DNA of 40,822 nt from SZAS-79 sp031376265 (GCA_031376265.1 JANMDK010000363.1:1-40822), one strand, 5' to 3'; counted from the stretch's first letter, positions 13,947 to 22,332 are shown. The notes: generated by a model from the sequence alone, not told the origin. Numbers and translations: made by a program.

Positions 13947-14042
13947 GGCACGCCGCCTGACGGCCGTGTTACACATTTCCTGTTGTGCAAGCGGGCCGCG
14001 AGCGGTTCAATTGCCTATCGCAATCAAGGAGGAGCGGGTCGA

Positions 14043-14447
14043 ATGAGATTCGTAAAGGCAGCCATCGTCGCAGGCGCACTCGCTGCAGCAGCCGCGCCAG
14101 GCGTGGCGAACGCGCGGGGTGGATGGGGTTTCGGCTGGGGATTGGGGCTCGGCGTCGCGCTGAGCGCGCCGTTCTATGCATCGGCTTACTACGGTCCGCG
14201 CTATTACCCGTATTACTCGCCGTATGCAGCGTACGGGTATCGCTATGGGTATCCGTATCCGTATCAGCCCTACGCCTACGCGCCTGCACCGGTCTACGCA
14301 CAGCCCGCGTATGTGCAGCAGGCCGCGCCGCAGCACTACGCGCAGCCGAACTGGTATTACTGCGCCTCGTCGAACGGTTATTACCCGTACGTGCGCAGTT
14401 GCGCCACGGGCTGGCAGGCGATCCCGACTCGCCCGCCCGGCGTCTGA
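14043..14447 (+). CDS. exported Tyr-rich protein with C-terminal Cys pair
   Basis: ATG 14043 is chosen because AAGGAGG lies 10 bases upstream and the signal peptide (to GVANA, about residue 23) then starts the protein; it has 134 residues. A Gly/Trp-rich hydrophobic stretch (about 26-45) is followed by a Tyr/Pro-rich region and a compact end with WYYCASSNGYYPYVRSC then GWQAIPTRPPG, where two Cys could form a disulfide. This ending (WYYC...YYPYV...C...GW...P) recurs in many proteobacterial exported proteins, but I know no function for it. A strong bidirectional terminator follows. Confidence 0.78.
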   Translation: MRFVKAAIVAGALAAAAAPGVANARGGWGFGWGLGLGVALSAPFYASAYYGPRYYPYYSPYAAYGYRYGYPYPYQPYAYAPAPVYAQPAYVQQAAPQHYAQPNWYYCASSNGYYPYVRSCATGWQAIPTRPPGV

Positions 14448-14453
14448 GGCAAT

Positions 14454-14502
14454 AAAAAACCGCCGGCGCCCCGGGTTCCCGGGCCGCCGGCGGCGCTTTT
14501 TT
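14454..14502. terminator. bidirectional intrinsic terminator
   Basis: A strong GC stem (CGCCGGCG outer arms, CCCGGG inner arms) at 14461-14496 is flanked by an A-run on the left and six T residues on the right. It can end transcripts of both the Tyr-rich gene (plus) and the convergent DUF883-type gene (minus). Confidence 0.9.
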
Positions 14503-14526
14503 CCTTCCTGTCCTGCTACCCGCCGC

Positions 14527-14805
14527 TTATTTCATCAGCCGGCCGGCGACCAGCGCGGCCAGTACTGCAACCCCGATGGCCTTGAGCGGGTTGGCCGAGA
14601 TGTACTTCGAGGCCTCGTCGACCATCTCTTTCTGCTTGGCCGTGAGCTGGTCGGCATGCTCGACCAGGTAGTCCTTGGCCTGCCCTTTCATCGCATAGGC
14701 CTTGTCGGCGGCATCCGTCGCCATCGACGTGATGCGATCGAGCACGGGCTTGGCCTTCGCGGCCGCGGTGTCGGCCGTGTCGGCCATCGTTTCGGTCATG
14801 TTCAT
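14527..14805 (-). CDS. DUF883/ElaB-YqjD-type membrane-anchored protein, copy 2
   Basis: ATG 14805 is preferred over 14823 because AGGAG sits six bases upstream; this gives 92 residues. The N-terminal two thirds are amphipathic helix rich in Ala, Asp and Lys. The C-terminus has the membrane segment and signature YISANPLKAIGVAVLAALVA plus GRLMK, nearly identical to copy 1 at 12090. Relatives associate with ribosomes at the inner membrane in stationary phase. A GTAGG-N6-CCTAC site lies about 113 bases upstream, as it does for the operon containing copy 1. Confidence 0.86.
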   Translation of the reverse strand: MNMTETMADTADTAAAKAKPVLDRITSMATDAADKAYAMKGQAKDYLVEHADQLTAKQKEMVDEASKYISANPLKAIGVAVLAALVAGRLMK

Positions 14806-14910
14806 GTCATCTCCTGGGTGCATAGGTCAATTGCCACGGGTTCGCGGCGTCACCCCCGGATAATCGGTTGCAGGGCGCGATAGGAAAATAGTCCTGCACC
14901 TGTAACGCAA

Positions 14911-14926
14911 GTAGGAATTTCCCTAC
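14911..14926. promoter_or_regulatory. inverted repeat GTAGG-N6-CCTAC upstream of the DUF883 copy 2 gene
   Basis: GTAGGAATTTCCCTAC is centred about 113 bases before ATG 14805. It matches 12865-12880 at 14 of 16 bases. It lies in the 129-base gap after the SRAP gene on the same strand. Confidence 0.5.
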
Positions 14927-14934
14927 AGATCCTG

Positions 14935-15891
14935 CTACGCAGCTTTGCGATGCTCGTAGTAGGGACGCGCGCGCTCGTCCAGCAGCGCATCCAGCGCCTT
15001 GCGGTCCGGCCCCGGATTGAGCCACGCCTCGATCGCGCCCGGCTCGAGCGGGATGATGCAGCGGTCATGGCCGGTCTCGGCCACTTCGAGGGGCGGCTCG
15101 TCGGTGATCGCCGCGAAGGAGTAGAGGTCGGGCCTGCCCGGCGCGGTCCAGCGATCCCACAGGCAGGCGACCAGCATCGGCTCCGAGCTGCGCGGATTGA
15201 AGTGCAGCACCACGTTCTGCTGCTTCTCGCCCTCGCGCAGCGCGCGCCGCTCGAAATCGTGCAGCGCCACGTTTTCGTAAAAGCTTTTTGCCACCAGGAT
15301 CGCGTGGTTGCGGCCGAAGACGTTGCGCCAGAAGCCCTCGAGGTTGTCGCGCCTCGCGTTGTAAAGGCCGTCATATTGGCGGTCGTACGACTCCGGCTTG
15401 CCGTTCGGGCGGCAGTGGTAGCGCATCGGGCGAATCATGCGCCGGCCGTCCTGGACCACGATCACCGGCGCGTACCAGAACGGAAAGATGCGCGAGTCGC
15501 CCTCCTCGGCCTCGGCGCGGCCGAGATCCGAAAGCTTGCCCATGGTCCACGCGATCTTCTTGGCGGCGATGCGCTGGTCTTCCAGCGCCTTCTTGGTTTG
15601 CCTGGTGGCGAGCGTGCGCTCGGCGCCGGCAAGGCGCTTTCGAAGGGCGAAGAGCGAGCTCTCGAGCTCGCCGCGCACCTTGGCGCGATACCGGCCGATG
15701 TGGTCCTTGATGCGCTCCTCGACGGCGGATTGCGGCGATTCGAAGTTGGCCTCGAATGCGCGCGCGACCTTGATCGAGTCGTCCTGCAGGCGGTGGGAAA
15801 AGAGCTGCTCGATCGCCGAGAAATCCACCTCCGTGGCGACCATGCGCGCGAGCTTCTTCAGCTCCTGCTCGACCATGGCGGAGTAGCACAT
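14935..15891 (-). CDS. SRAP-domain (SOS response-associated peptidase) protein, atypical
   Basis: The 318-residue product starts with MCYSAM, matching the Cys2 that SRAP proteins (YedK/HMCES) use to cross-link abasic sites in single-stranded DNA. Other recognisable parts are YNARRDN (Arg site), SFYENV (aligned with the Glu site) and GHDRCIIPL (His site). It is about 95 residues longer than E. coli YedK because of a charged, helix-rich insertion at about residues 15-125. The Asn of the Y-N-x-A-P motif seems replaced by Trp (FWYAPVIVV). It is therefore a divergent SRAP variant, and DNA cross-link chemistry may differ. A REP-like palindrome lies in its leader, 11 bases before the ATG. Confidence 0.85.
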   Translation of the reverse strand: MCYSAMVEQELKKLARMVATEVDFSAIEQLFSHRLQDDSIKVARAFEANFESPQSAVEERIKDHIGRYRAKVRGELESSLFALRKRLAGAERTLATRQTKKALEDQRIAAKKIAWTMGKLSDLGRAEAEEGDSRIFPFWYAPVIVVQDGRRMIRPMRYHCRPNGKPESYDRQYDGLYNARRDNLEGFWRNVFGRNHAILVAKSFYENVALHDFERRALREGEKQQNVVLHFNPRSSEPMLVACLWDRWTAPGRPDLYSFAAITDEPPLEVAETGHDRCIIPLEPGAIEAWLNPGPDRKALDALLDERARPYYEHRKAA

Positions 15892-15902
15892 CAGCTTCGA
15901 CT

Positions 15903-15972
15903 GGGGCCAGGTTCGATTGCGGGAACGATGGTCAAATTATCCACGATCCAAAACGCAATCGAGCCTGGCCCC
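15903..15972. repeat. REP-like palindrome, GGGGCCAGGTTCGATTGCG type
   Basis: The arms GGGGCCAGGTTCGATTGCG (15903-15921) and CGCAATCGAGCCTGGCCCC (15954-15972) pair with a single G-U mismatch around a 32-base spacer. It fills the gap between the small membrane protein gene and the SRAP gene and lies in the leader of the latter. Confidence 0.8.
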
Positions 15973-15979
15973 TATCTGA

Positions 15980-16342
15980 CTAGCGAAACGTAGCCACCAG
16001 CAGCAGCCCAAACCCCACGATCGCCAACCCCGCATGCCCGATCATCAGTCCCAGCGGCAGCGGCAGCGCCTTCCAGTGGTAGTTGAGGTTCATCACCACG
16101 CCGCCGAGCGCAGCGAGCACGAACAGCAGCAGCGCCACGCTCGCCATGGGCGGCAGGCCTACGGTGAACCAGGCGTAAGCCAGCAGCGTGACCGCGGCGG
16201 CCGAGATGAAGCCGTGGACCATCGCGAGCCACGCCGGCGGATTGACCTTCTTAGACATGCGCAACGTGGCCATCGCCAGGCCGCCGACCGCCGTGACCGC
16301 CAGCAGCGCGCACGCGGTCTTCATGATCATCAGGGGTTCCAT
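15980..16342 (-). CDS. small integral membrane protein, four predicted segments
   Basis: ATG 16342 is chosen because AAAGGAGG lies nine bases upstream; the longer frame from 16426 is not membrane-like. The 120-residue product has four hydrophobic stretches (about residues 5-22, 37-60, 64-84 and 94-118) with positively charged short loops (RMSKK, HWK), a small four-helix layout. No family motif is recognised. It is followed by the REP-like palindrome and then the SRAP gene on the same strand, but nothing links their functions. Confidence 0.75.
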   Translation of the reverse strand: MEPLMIMKTACALLAVTAVGGLAMATLRMSKKVNPPAWLAMVHGFISAAAVTLLAYAWFTVGLPPMASVALLLFVLAALGGVVMNLNYHWKALPLPLGLMIGHAGLAIVGFGLLLVATFR

Positions 16343-16446
16343 GAGTGCCTCCTTTGGATCCAGCAGCCAAAGTGCACCCCGGTGGTGCCCGCAATCTGTG
16401 CGCTGGCGTACATGGATGCCGCGCATCCTACCCCAGCGGCCAGCCT

Positions 16447-17271
16447 CTAACCAAACCTGCCGGTGATGTAGTCCTCGGTCTGCTTGCGCTGGGGCTTGAT
16501 GAAGATCTTCTCGGTCTCGCCATATTCGATCAGCTCGCCCAGGTACATGTAGGCGGTGAAGTCGGACACCCGCGCAGCCTGCTGCATGTTGTGCGTAACT
16601 ATCAGGATGGTGACCTTGTGCTTGAGGTCCTGGATGAGCTCCTCGATCGCGCCGGTGGCGATCGGATCGAGTGCCGACGTCGGCTCGTCGAAAAGGAGGA
16701 TCTCGGGATTCGTCGCCAGCGCACGCGCAATGCAGAGTCGCTGCTGCTGGCCGCCGGACAGGTTGAACGCCGGCTTGTCGAGCCTATCCTTCGCCTCGTC
16801 CCACAAGGCCGCTCCGCGCAGCGCTTCCTCGACCTTTTCGTTGAGCACGCGGGTACGGGTCTCCCCGCGCACGCGCAGGCCGTACGCGACGTTTTCGTAA
16901 ATGGTTTTCGGAAACGGGTTCGGCTTCTGGAAAACCATGCTGATCCGCATGCGGACTTCGATCGGATCGACGCTCTTGTCGAGCACGTTCACGTTGTCGG
17001 GATGCAGCCGGATCTCGCCCTCGTACCGGTTGCCCGGGTAGAGGTCGTGCATGCGATTGAAGCAGCGCAGGAACGTCGACTTGCCGCAACCCGACGGGCC
17101 GATCAGCGCGGTCACCTTCTTCTCGTGCACCGGCATGTTGAGGCTCTTCAGCGCATGGAATTCGCCATAGTAGAAGTTGAGATTGAGCGCCTCGGCCTTC
17201 ACGACGGAATCGGCCAGCAGCGACTCCTTCTCCCTCGGCTGCAACATGTAGTTTTCGCGCACGGCTACCAT
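16447..17271 (-). CDS. pstB: phosphate ABC transporter ATP-binding protein
   Basis: The 274-residue product carries Walker A GPSGCGKST, the Q-loop VFQKPNPFP typical of PstB, the signature LSGGQQQRLCIARA, Walker B ILLFDEPTSALDP and the switch His in VTHNMQQAARV. It powers uptake of inorganic phosphate through PstC-PstA with PstS. The start overlaps the pstA stop codon by seven bases, so translation is coupled. It is the last gene of pstSCAB. A short N-terminal extension (about 25 residues) precedes the ATPase core. Confidence 0.98.
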   Translation of the reverse strand: MVAVRENYMLQPREKESLLADSVVKAEALNLNFYYGEFHALKSLNMPVHEKKVTALIGPSGCGKSTFLRCFNRMHDLYPGNRYEGEIRLHPDNVNVLDKSVDPIEVRMRISMVFQKPNPFPKTIYENVAYGLRVRGETRTRVLNEKVEEALRGAALWDEAKDRLDKPAFNLSGGQQQRLCIARALATNPEILLFDEPTSALDPIATGAIEELIQDLKHKVTILIVTHNMQQAARVSDFTAYMYLGELIEYGETEKIFIKPQRKQTEDYITGRFG

Positions 17272-18191
17272 TTGAGGTTCTTCCTGAGTCTGTAGCGTAT
17301 GTAGATCGCCAGGCCGTTCATCGCGAGGGTCATCAGGACCAAAACGAACCCCGCGGCCGCGGCATTAAGCTGGAAGGCGGCTTCGGGCCGCGACGTCCAG
17401 TTGAACATCTGGATCGGCATGACGGTGAAGGGGGAGGTCAGCCATTCGAACGAGAGGTACGGCGGCTCCGCCATGATCGGCGCCGGCGGCAGGAACGCAA
17501 TAAACGTCAGTGCGCCGATGGTGATGATCGGCGCCGTCTCGCCTATCGCGCGCGACATGCCGATGATCACGCCGGTCAGGATGCCGGCGGTCGAGTACGG
17601 GATGATGTGGTCGCGGCTCACCTGCCACTTGGTTGCGCCGAGCGCATAGGCACCCTCGCGGATTCCGATCGGAATCGACCGGATGGCTTCGCGGGTCGCC
17701 ACGATCACCACGGGCAGGATCAGCAACGCAAGCGTCAGCCCCGCGGAGAGGATCGATTGGCCGAATCCGAACTGGTAGACGAACAGCCCCAGCGCGAGCA
17801 GGCCGTATACGATGGAAGGCACGCCCGCGAGGTTGGTGATGTTGATCTCGATGATGTCGGTCATCAGGTTCTTCGGTGCGTACTCTTCCAGGTAGATGCC
17901 AGAGGCGACGCCGAGCGGAACGGCAACCACTCCGGTGACCAGCATCACCAGCATCGAGCCCACCATTGCAGAGAGGATCCCGGCCTGCTGCGGCTTGCGG
18001 GAAGGAAAGTTCGTGAAGAATTCCGCATTCAGCCTTGGGATCCCGTCTATCGCCATGTTGAGGAACAATGCGACGAACGTCAGCAAGCCGATCATCAGCG
18101 CGATGATCCCGCACACGGCGAAGATCATGTCCCATCGCTTGTGCTTGACGATGAGCGCGCGAATCTGCTCGAGATTTCCGGCGTAGGCCAT
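17265..18191 (-). CDS. pstA: phosphate ABC transporter permease PstA
   Basis: The 308-residue protein has six hydrophobic spans and the cytoplasmic coupling loop EGAYALGATKWQVSRDHIIP, characteristic of PstA, plus GVASGIYLEEYAP in an early loop. It forms the membrane channel with PstC. The ATG shares one base with the pstC stop codon (TGATG) and its own end overlaps pstB, so the four pst genes are translationally coupled. Confidence 0.97.
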   Translation of the reverse strand: MAYAGNLEQIRALIVKHKRWDMIFAVCGIIALMIGLLTFVALFLNMAIDGIPRLNAEFFTNFPSRKPQQAGILSAMVGSMLVMLVTGVVAVPLGVASGIYLEEYAPKNLMTDIIEINITNLAGVPSIVYGLLALGLFVYQFGFGQSILSAGLTLALLILPVVIVATREAIRSIPIGIREGAYALGATKWQVSRDHIIPYSTAGILTGVIIGMSRAIGETAPIITIGALTFIAFLPPAPIMAEPPYLSFEWLTSPFTVMPIQMFNWTSRPEAAFQLNAAAAGFVLVLMTLAMNGLAIYIRYRLRKNLKW

Positions 18192-19141
18192 CAGTAGGCT
18201 TCCCTGTAGCGCTTGCGCAGCATGTGCCCGGCGATATTGAAGGCAAGCGTCATGAGCATCAGGGTCAGGCCGGCCGCAAAGATCGTCTGGTAACCCACCG
18301 ACCCGTGCGGCAGGTCGCCAAGCGCCACCTGGACGATGAATGCCGTGATGGTCGCGGCCGGCTCCATGGGATTGAACGTAAGGTTGGGCTGCATCCCCGC
18401 TGCGACCGCCAGGATCATCGTCTCGCCGACTGCGCGCGAGATCCCGAGGATGTAGGCAGACGCAATCCCGGAAAACGCCGCCGGCACGACAATCTTGATC
18501 GCGGTCTGGAATCGCGTCGCGCCCATGGCGTACGAGCCTTCGCGCAGGTGCATCGGCACCGCGCGCATCGCGTCTTCGGCTATCGAACTGACGTAAGGGA
18601 TGATCATGATTCCCATCACGATCCCCGCGGACAGCAGGCTGAAGCCGGGCAGGCCCGGGATCAGTTTTTGCAGGAGCGGGGTCACGAACAGCAGCGCGAA
18701 GAAGCCGTAGATGATGGTCGGGACACCGCCCAGCAGCTCGAGGAAAGGCTTGGCCACCTCACGCACGACGAACGGCGCGAACTCCGACAGGTAGATCGCG
18801 ATGATGGTGCCGAGGGGGATTGCGATCACCAGCGCCACGGCCGAGCTGGTGATGGTCCCCGACAACAGCACCATGATCCCGAAATGAGCGTCATCGAACA
18901 GCGGCGTCCATTGCTTGTCGGTCAGGAAGTCGACGATCGACACATGCTGGAAAAAAACCACCGATTCCGATATCAGCACGTACAGAATGCCGACGGTCGT
19001 CAGCACCGAGACCGAAGCGGCAAAAAGAAGCGCGCTTTCGATCAGCCGCTCCTTGATCATGCGGCCGCGGCGCCGGGCCAAGCGCTTGCCTGGGATTTCG
19101 TTGACCATCGCCGGGGATATGCTTGATGCGACCGCTGACAT
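18191..19141 (-). CDS. pstC: phosphate ABC transporter permease PstC
   Basis: The 316-residue protein has an N-terminal basic segment (RLARRRGR), about six membrane spans, and the coupling loop EGSYAMGATRFQTAIKIVVP typical of PstC. The segment FLELLGGVPTIIYGFFALLF matches the family. CGGAG upstream supports ATG 19141; later ATGs would still leave all membrane segments intact. It follows pstS after a 74-base gap that contains a perfect hairpin. Confidence 0.97.
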   Translation of the reverse strand: MSAVASSISPAMVNEIPGKRLARRRGRMIKERLIESALLFAASVSVLTTVGILYVLISESVVFFQHVSIVDFLTDKQWTPLFDDAHFGIMVLLSGTITSSAVALVIAIPLGTIIAIYLSEFAPFVVREVAKPFLELLGGVPTIIYGFFALLFVTPLLQKLIPGLPGFSLLSAGIVMGIMIIPYVSSIAEDAMRAVPMHLREGSYAMGATRFQTAIKIVVPAAFSGIASAYILGISRAVGETMILAVAAGMQPNLTFNPMEPAATITAFIVQVALGDLPHGSVGYQTIFAAGLTLMLMTLAFNIAGHMLRKRYREAY

Positions 19142-19172
19142 GGGAATGCGAACTCCGATTATCGCCTAAGGC

Positions 19173-19196
19173 CCGCCCGGCCTGCATGCCGGGCGG
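19173..19196. other. intercistronic hairpin between pstS and pstC
   Basis: A perfect nine-base stem (CCGCCCGGC 19173-19181 with GCCGGGCGG 19188-19196) closes a six-base loop. There is no T-run in the direction of transcription. Such hairpins often protect the upstream pstS message or reduce read-through, giving more PstS than permease; that role is an inference here. Confidence 0.55.
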
Positions 19197-19215
19197 AATC
19201 ACGCTGCAAAGTGGC

Positions 19216-20220
19216 TTAAAGCTTGCCTTCGCGCTTCATCAGTTCTTCGATCGTCACGCCGACTTCCGCAACGCCGCCGAACTTGGTGCCCTTCTTGCCT
19301 TTCGCGACATGGTCCCACGCAACCGTGTATGCGGCATCCGGGAGCGGGACGTACTTCACTTCCCTCGACAGCTTGCCGCCGTTCTTCATGTAGTACTCGA
19401 CGAACTCCTTGACTTCCGGCTTGTCGACCGACTTTGCGTTCACGTAGATGAAGATTGGCCGGGCGAGCGGCTGATAAGTGCCCTTGAGAACGGTCTCCAT
19501 GGAGGGCTCGACCGCGGGCTTGCCGGCCTTCTCGACGATCGGGACCGCGCGCAGCTTGTCCTTGTTTTCGATGTAGTACGCATACCCGAAGAATCCGAGC
19601 GCGTTCACGTCGCGTGACACTCCTTGCACAAGGACGTTGTCGTCTTCCGAAGCGGTGAAATCGCCGCGCGACGACTTCGCCTTGCCGACGATCGCCTCGG
19701 TGAAGTAGTCGAACGTGCCGGAGTCCGCACCCGCGCCAAAAAGCTTGAGCGGCGCATCGGGCCAGGCCGGGTTGACCTGGTTCCATTTCGTGACCTTGTT
19801 CTGTGCGCCCGGCTCCCACATGCGCTTGAGTTCCTCGACCGAGATGCTCTTGAGGAAGGTGTTCTTCGGGTTGACCGTCACGGTCAGCGCGTCGAAAGCC
19901 ACCGGCAGCTCGTAGTACTCGATGCCGGCCTTCCTGCATTCCTCCATCTCGCTTTTGAGGATCGGGCGCGAGGCGTTGGAAATATCGGTTTCACCACGGC
20001 AGAACTTTTTGAACCCGCCGCCGGTGCCGGAGATTCCGACCGTGACCTTGATCGCCTGCTTCTTGGCTTTCTGGAATTCCTCGGCCACGGCCTCGGTAAT
20101 CGGGAACACGGTGCTCGAGCCGTCGATCTTGACGAGCTTGCTCTGCGCCAGTGCCGGCGAAGCCGTAACAAAGCCGGCCGCGAGGGCCAGCGCCAGCGCG
20201 GAAAACTTGAATGAATTCAT
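19216..20220 (-). CDS. pstS: phosphate-binding periplasmic protein PstS
   Basis: The 334-residue product has a signal peptide (to ALAQ, about residue 26) and PstS phosphate-site motifs: DGSSTVFPIT, VGISGTGGGFKKFCRGE with the ligand-binding TGGGF loop, ISNASRPI and GADSGTFDYF. It captures phosphate for PstCAB. AAGGAG seven bases upstream supports the ATG. A PHO box lies about 60 bases before the start, so PhoB activation under phosphate starvation is expected. It is the first gene of pstSCAB. Confidence 0.98.
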   Translation of the reverse strand: MNSFKFSALALALAAGFVTASPALAQSKLVKIDGSSTVFPITEAVAEEFQKAKKQAIKVTVGISGTGGGFKKFCRGETDISNASRPILKSEMEECRKAGIEYYELPVAFDALTVTVNPKNTFLKSISVEELKRMWEPGAQNKVTKWNQVNPAWPDAPLKLFGAGADSGTFDYFTEAIVGKAKSSRGDFTASEDDNVLVQGVSRDVNALGFFGYAYYIENKDKLRAVPIVEKAGKPAVEPSMETVLKGTYQPLARPIFIYVNAKSVDKPEVKEFVEYYMKNGGKLSREVKYVPLPDAAYTVAWDHVAKGKKGTKFGGVAEVGVTIEELMKREGKL

Positions 20221-20278
20221 TGGATAACTCCTTGTTTGGACTGCAACATGTCTTGGCCTGTGCAGTTTAAGGAGCGAT

Positions 20279-20296
20279 TGTTACGCGGTCGTGACA
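20279..20296 (-). promoter_or_regulatory. PHO box upstream of pstS
   Basis: On the minus strand TGTCACGACCGCGTAACA has two seven-base half sites four bases apart, like the PhoB-binding repeat CTGTCAT-N4-CTGTCAT. The site before phoU (23102-23119) is the same at 16 of 18 positions, which strongly supports the call. Confidence 0.8.
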
Positions 20297-20391
20297 TCCG
20301 CTTGGCAAATCGGCCAGAGGGGGCTATATCGAATCGTATATCTCAACTGGCGTGGAAGCCGCGCCACCATTGAGTCTGACGAAATGAATGT

Positions 20392-21639
20392 TCAAGATTT
20401 AACGACAACCGAGCCACCTGCGACCAGCCGCTTCGCGGGGAAGTGCGCCGTGAACCGGCTGCCCTTGCCCGGTTCGCTTTCTATCTCCAGGCTCGCATCG
20501 TGGCGGGCCAGCGCGTGCTTCACGATCGCCAGGCCCAACCCGGTGCCGCCGCTTTCCCGCGAGCGGCTCCGGTCCACGCGATAGAAGCGCTCGGTCAGGC
20601 GCGGGATCTGGTCGGAGGGGATGCCGATGCCGGTGTCCTCGACGCAAAAGATCGCGCCGTCGGGCGATGCTTTCCAGACAATCTTCACTTCGCCGCCGCG
20701 GGGCGTGTAGTTCACTGCGTTTCCGGCCAGGTTGCCGAAGGCGCTCGTAAGCTCGGATTCGGCGCCCGCAAGATCGAAGTTCCCTTCCATCTCGAGCAGG
20801 ATTTTGTGCCGGCCGGCCGAGAGGGCCTCGGCCTCGGCGCGCGTGTGTGCGAGCAGGGACGCCACGCTGACGCGCTCGTCTCGCTGCGGCTTCGGGGCCG
20901 ATTCCAGTGCCGAGAGTTCCAGCAGATCCTCAATGATGCGTTGCATGCGTGAAGCCTGGCCGGCCATCAGGCCCAAGTACTTTCGGGTCCGCTCGGGGTC
21001 GAGCTTGAGCTCCTGCACGGTTTCGAGAAAACCCGAGAGAACGGTCAGCGGCGTGCGCAGTTCATGCGAGACGTTTGCGACGAAATCGCGCCGCATCGTC
21101 TCGACCTTTTCTTCCTGCGTCAGGTCGCGGCACAGCAGCAGCTTTCGATGCTGCCCGTAGGGAATCAAGTGAAGCGACAGCGTCAGCGTGGGATTCCGGG
21201 CCGGTCGCAAGCGGATCGCTTCGTTGAATGATCCCGATTCGACATACTTCACGAATTCCGGGTCCCGCAGCAGGTTGACGACCGGCCCGCCCGCGTCCAC
21301 GCGGCGGTCGATGCCGAGGTAGGCCTCGGCGCGGTCGTTGCACCATTCGACCCGGTTGTTGCCGTCAAGGATCACTACGCCGTCGGGAAGCGCCCTGCCC
21401 GCCTGCGCGGCGCGCACCACCAGCCGCACAAGACGCTGCTTGGCGCGCGTGTGCTCGCGCTCATGGCGATAGAGCAGCGCGAATACGGTGTCCCAGATGC
21501 CGGTGGCTTCGGGCACCGGGCTGCGCTGCGGGCGCTCCAGCCAGCGGCGGAGCTTGCGGGCATTGACGGAGTGATAACCGATCCACGCGATCGCGATCAC
21601 CGCCGGCACCGCAAGCAGCACCGTGAGATCGACCTCCAT
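20392..21639 (-). CDS. phoR: phosphate regulon sensor histidine kinase PhoR
   Basis: From ATG 21639 the protein has 415 residues: a short N-terminal membrane segment (about 5-25), a basic linker, a PAS-like region (VVILDGNNRVEWCNDRAEAYLG), the dimerization/phosphoacceptor segment VANVSHELRTPL with His192, and a C-terminal ATPase domain with ELTSAFGNLAGNAVNYTP (N box), VEDTGIGIP (G1) and GGTGLGLAIVKH (G2). The longer frame from 21780 is Arg-rich and lies in phoB, so it is rejected. It phosphorylates PhoB when phosphate is low. It begins two bases after phoB. Confidence 0.97.
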   Translation of the reverse strand: MEVDLTVLLAVPAVIAIAWIGYHSVNARKLRRWLERPQRSPVPEATGIWDTVFALLYRHEREHTRAKQRLVRLVVRAAQAGRALPDGVVILDGNNRVEWCNDRAEAYLGIDRRVDAGGPVVNLLRDPEFVKYVESGSFNEAIRLRPARNPTLTLSLHLIPYGQHRKLLLCRDLTQEEKVETMRRDFVANVSHELRTPLTVLSGFLETVQELKLDPERTRKYLGLMAGQASRMQRIIEDLLELSALESAPKPQRDERVSVASLLAHTRAEAEALSAGRHKILLEMEGNFDLAGAESELTSAFGNLAGNAVNYTPRGGEVKIVWKASPDGAIFCVEDTGIGIPSDQIPRLTERFYRVDRSRSRESGGTGLGLAIVKHALARHDASLEIESEPGKGSRFTAHFPAKRLVAGGSVVVKS

Positions 21640-21641
21640 CG

Positions 21642-22328
21642 TCAGTCGGCGCGCAGGCCGTACCCGCTGCCGCGCACCGTCTCGATGAGCGAATCGTGCC
21701 CGCTCTTCTCCAGGGCGCTGCGCAGCCGGCGGATGTGGACGTCGACGGTGCGCTCCTCGATGTGCACGTGGTCGCCCCACACCTGGTCGAGCAGCTGGGT
21801 GCGCGAATAGATCCGGTCCGGGTGCGTCATGAAGAAATGCAGCAAGCGGAACTCGGTCGGCCCGAGATCGAGCGTCTTGCCGCTCGCGCTCACGCGGTGC
21901 GAATTGGGGTCGAGGTGCAGGCCGCCGACGGCCACCGGATCCGATGTGCGTTGCGGGGCGCGCCGCCGGAGCACGGCCTTGATGCGCGCCATGAGCTCCT
22001 TGGTGGAGAAAGGCTTGGTGAGGTAGTCGTCGGCGCCGGCTTCGAGCCCGGCGAGCTTGTCGGTTTCCTGCGCGCGCGCCGTGAGCAGGATGATCGGCAG
22101 CTCCTTGGTGCGCTTGTCGGCGCGAAGCCTTTTCATGAACATGAAACCGGATTCACCGGGCAGCATCCAGTCGAGGAGAATCACGTCCGGCAGCGCGCCG
22201 CGTAAGTGGCCTTCCGCTTCGCCGACGTTGCTCGCGCGAAGCGCTGTGTGCCCTGCGTGCTCCAGATTGACGACGATGAGCTCGACGATAGCCGGCTCGT
22301 CTTCAACCACCAGGATGCGGCTGCCCAT
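21642..22328 (-). CDS. phoB: phosphate regulon response regulator PhoB
   Basis: ATG 22328 gives 228 residues; earlier in-frame sequence belongs to the phoU region. The receiver domain has the acidic pair E9/D10, phosphorylated Asp53 (VILLDWMLPG) and the conserved TKPF Lys. The OmpR-type winged helix at the C-terminus includes ERTVDVHIRRLRSALE and ends VRGSGYGLRAD. PhoB binds PHO boxes; two occur in this window. The gene lies between phoU and phoR, with gaps of four and two bases. Confidence 0.98.
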   Translation of the reverse strand: MGSRILVVEDEPAIVELIVVNLEHAGHTALRASNVGEAEGHLRGALPDVILLDWMLPGESGFMFMKRLRADKRTKELPIILLTARAQETDKLAGLEAGADDYLTKPFSTKELMARIKAVLRRRAPQRTSDPVAVGGLHLDPNSHRVSASGKTLDLGPTEFRLLHFFMTHPDRIYSRTQLLDQVWGDHVHIEERTVDVHIRRLRSALEKSGHDSLIETVRGSGYGLRAD

Positions 22329-22332
22329 CTTT

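Noticed and set aside
20392..21780. Longer PhoR start at 21780
   Set aside because: The added 47 residues are Arg-rich antisense-like sequence overlapping phoB; ATG 21639 directly starts a membrane anchor and follows phoB by two bases.
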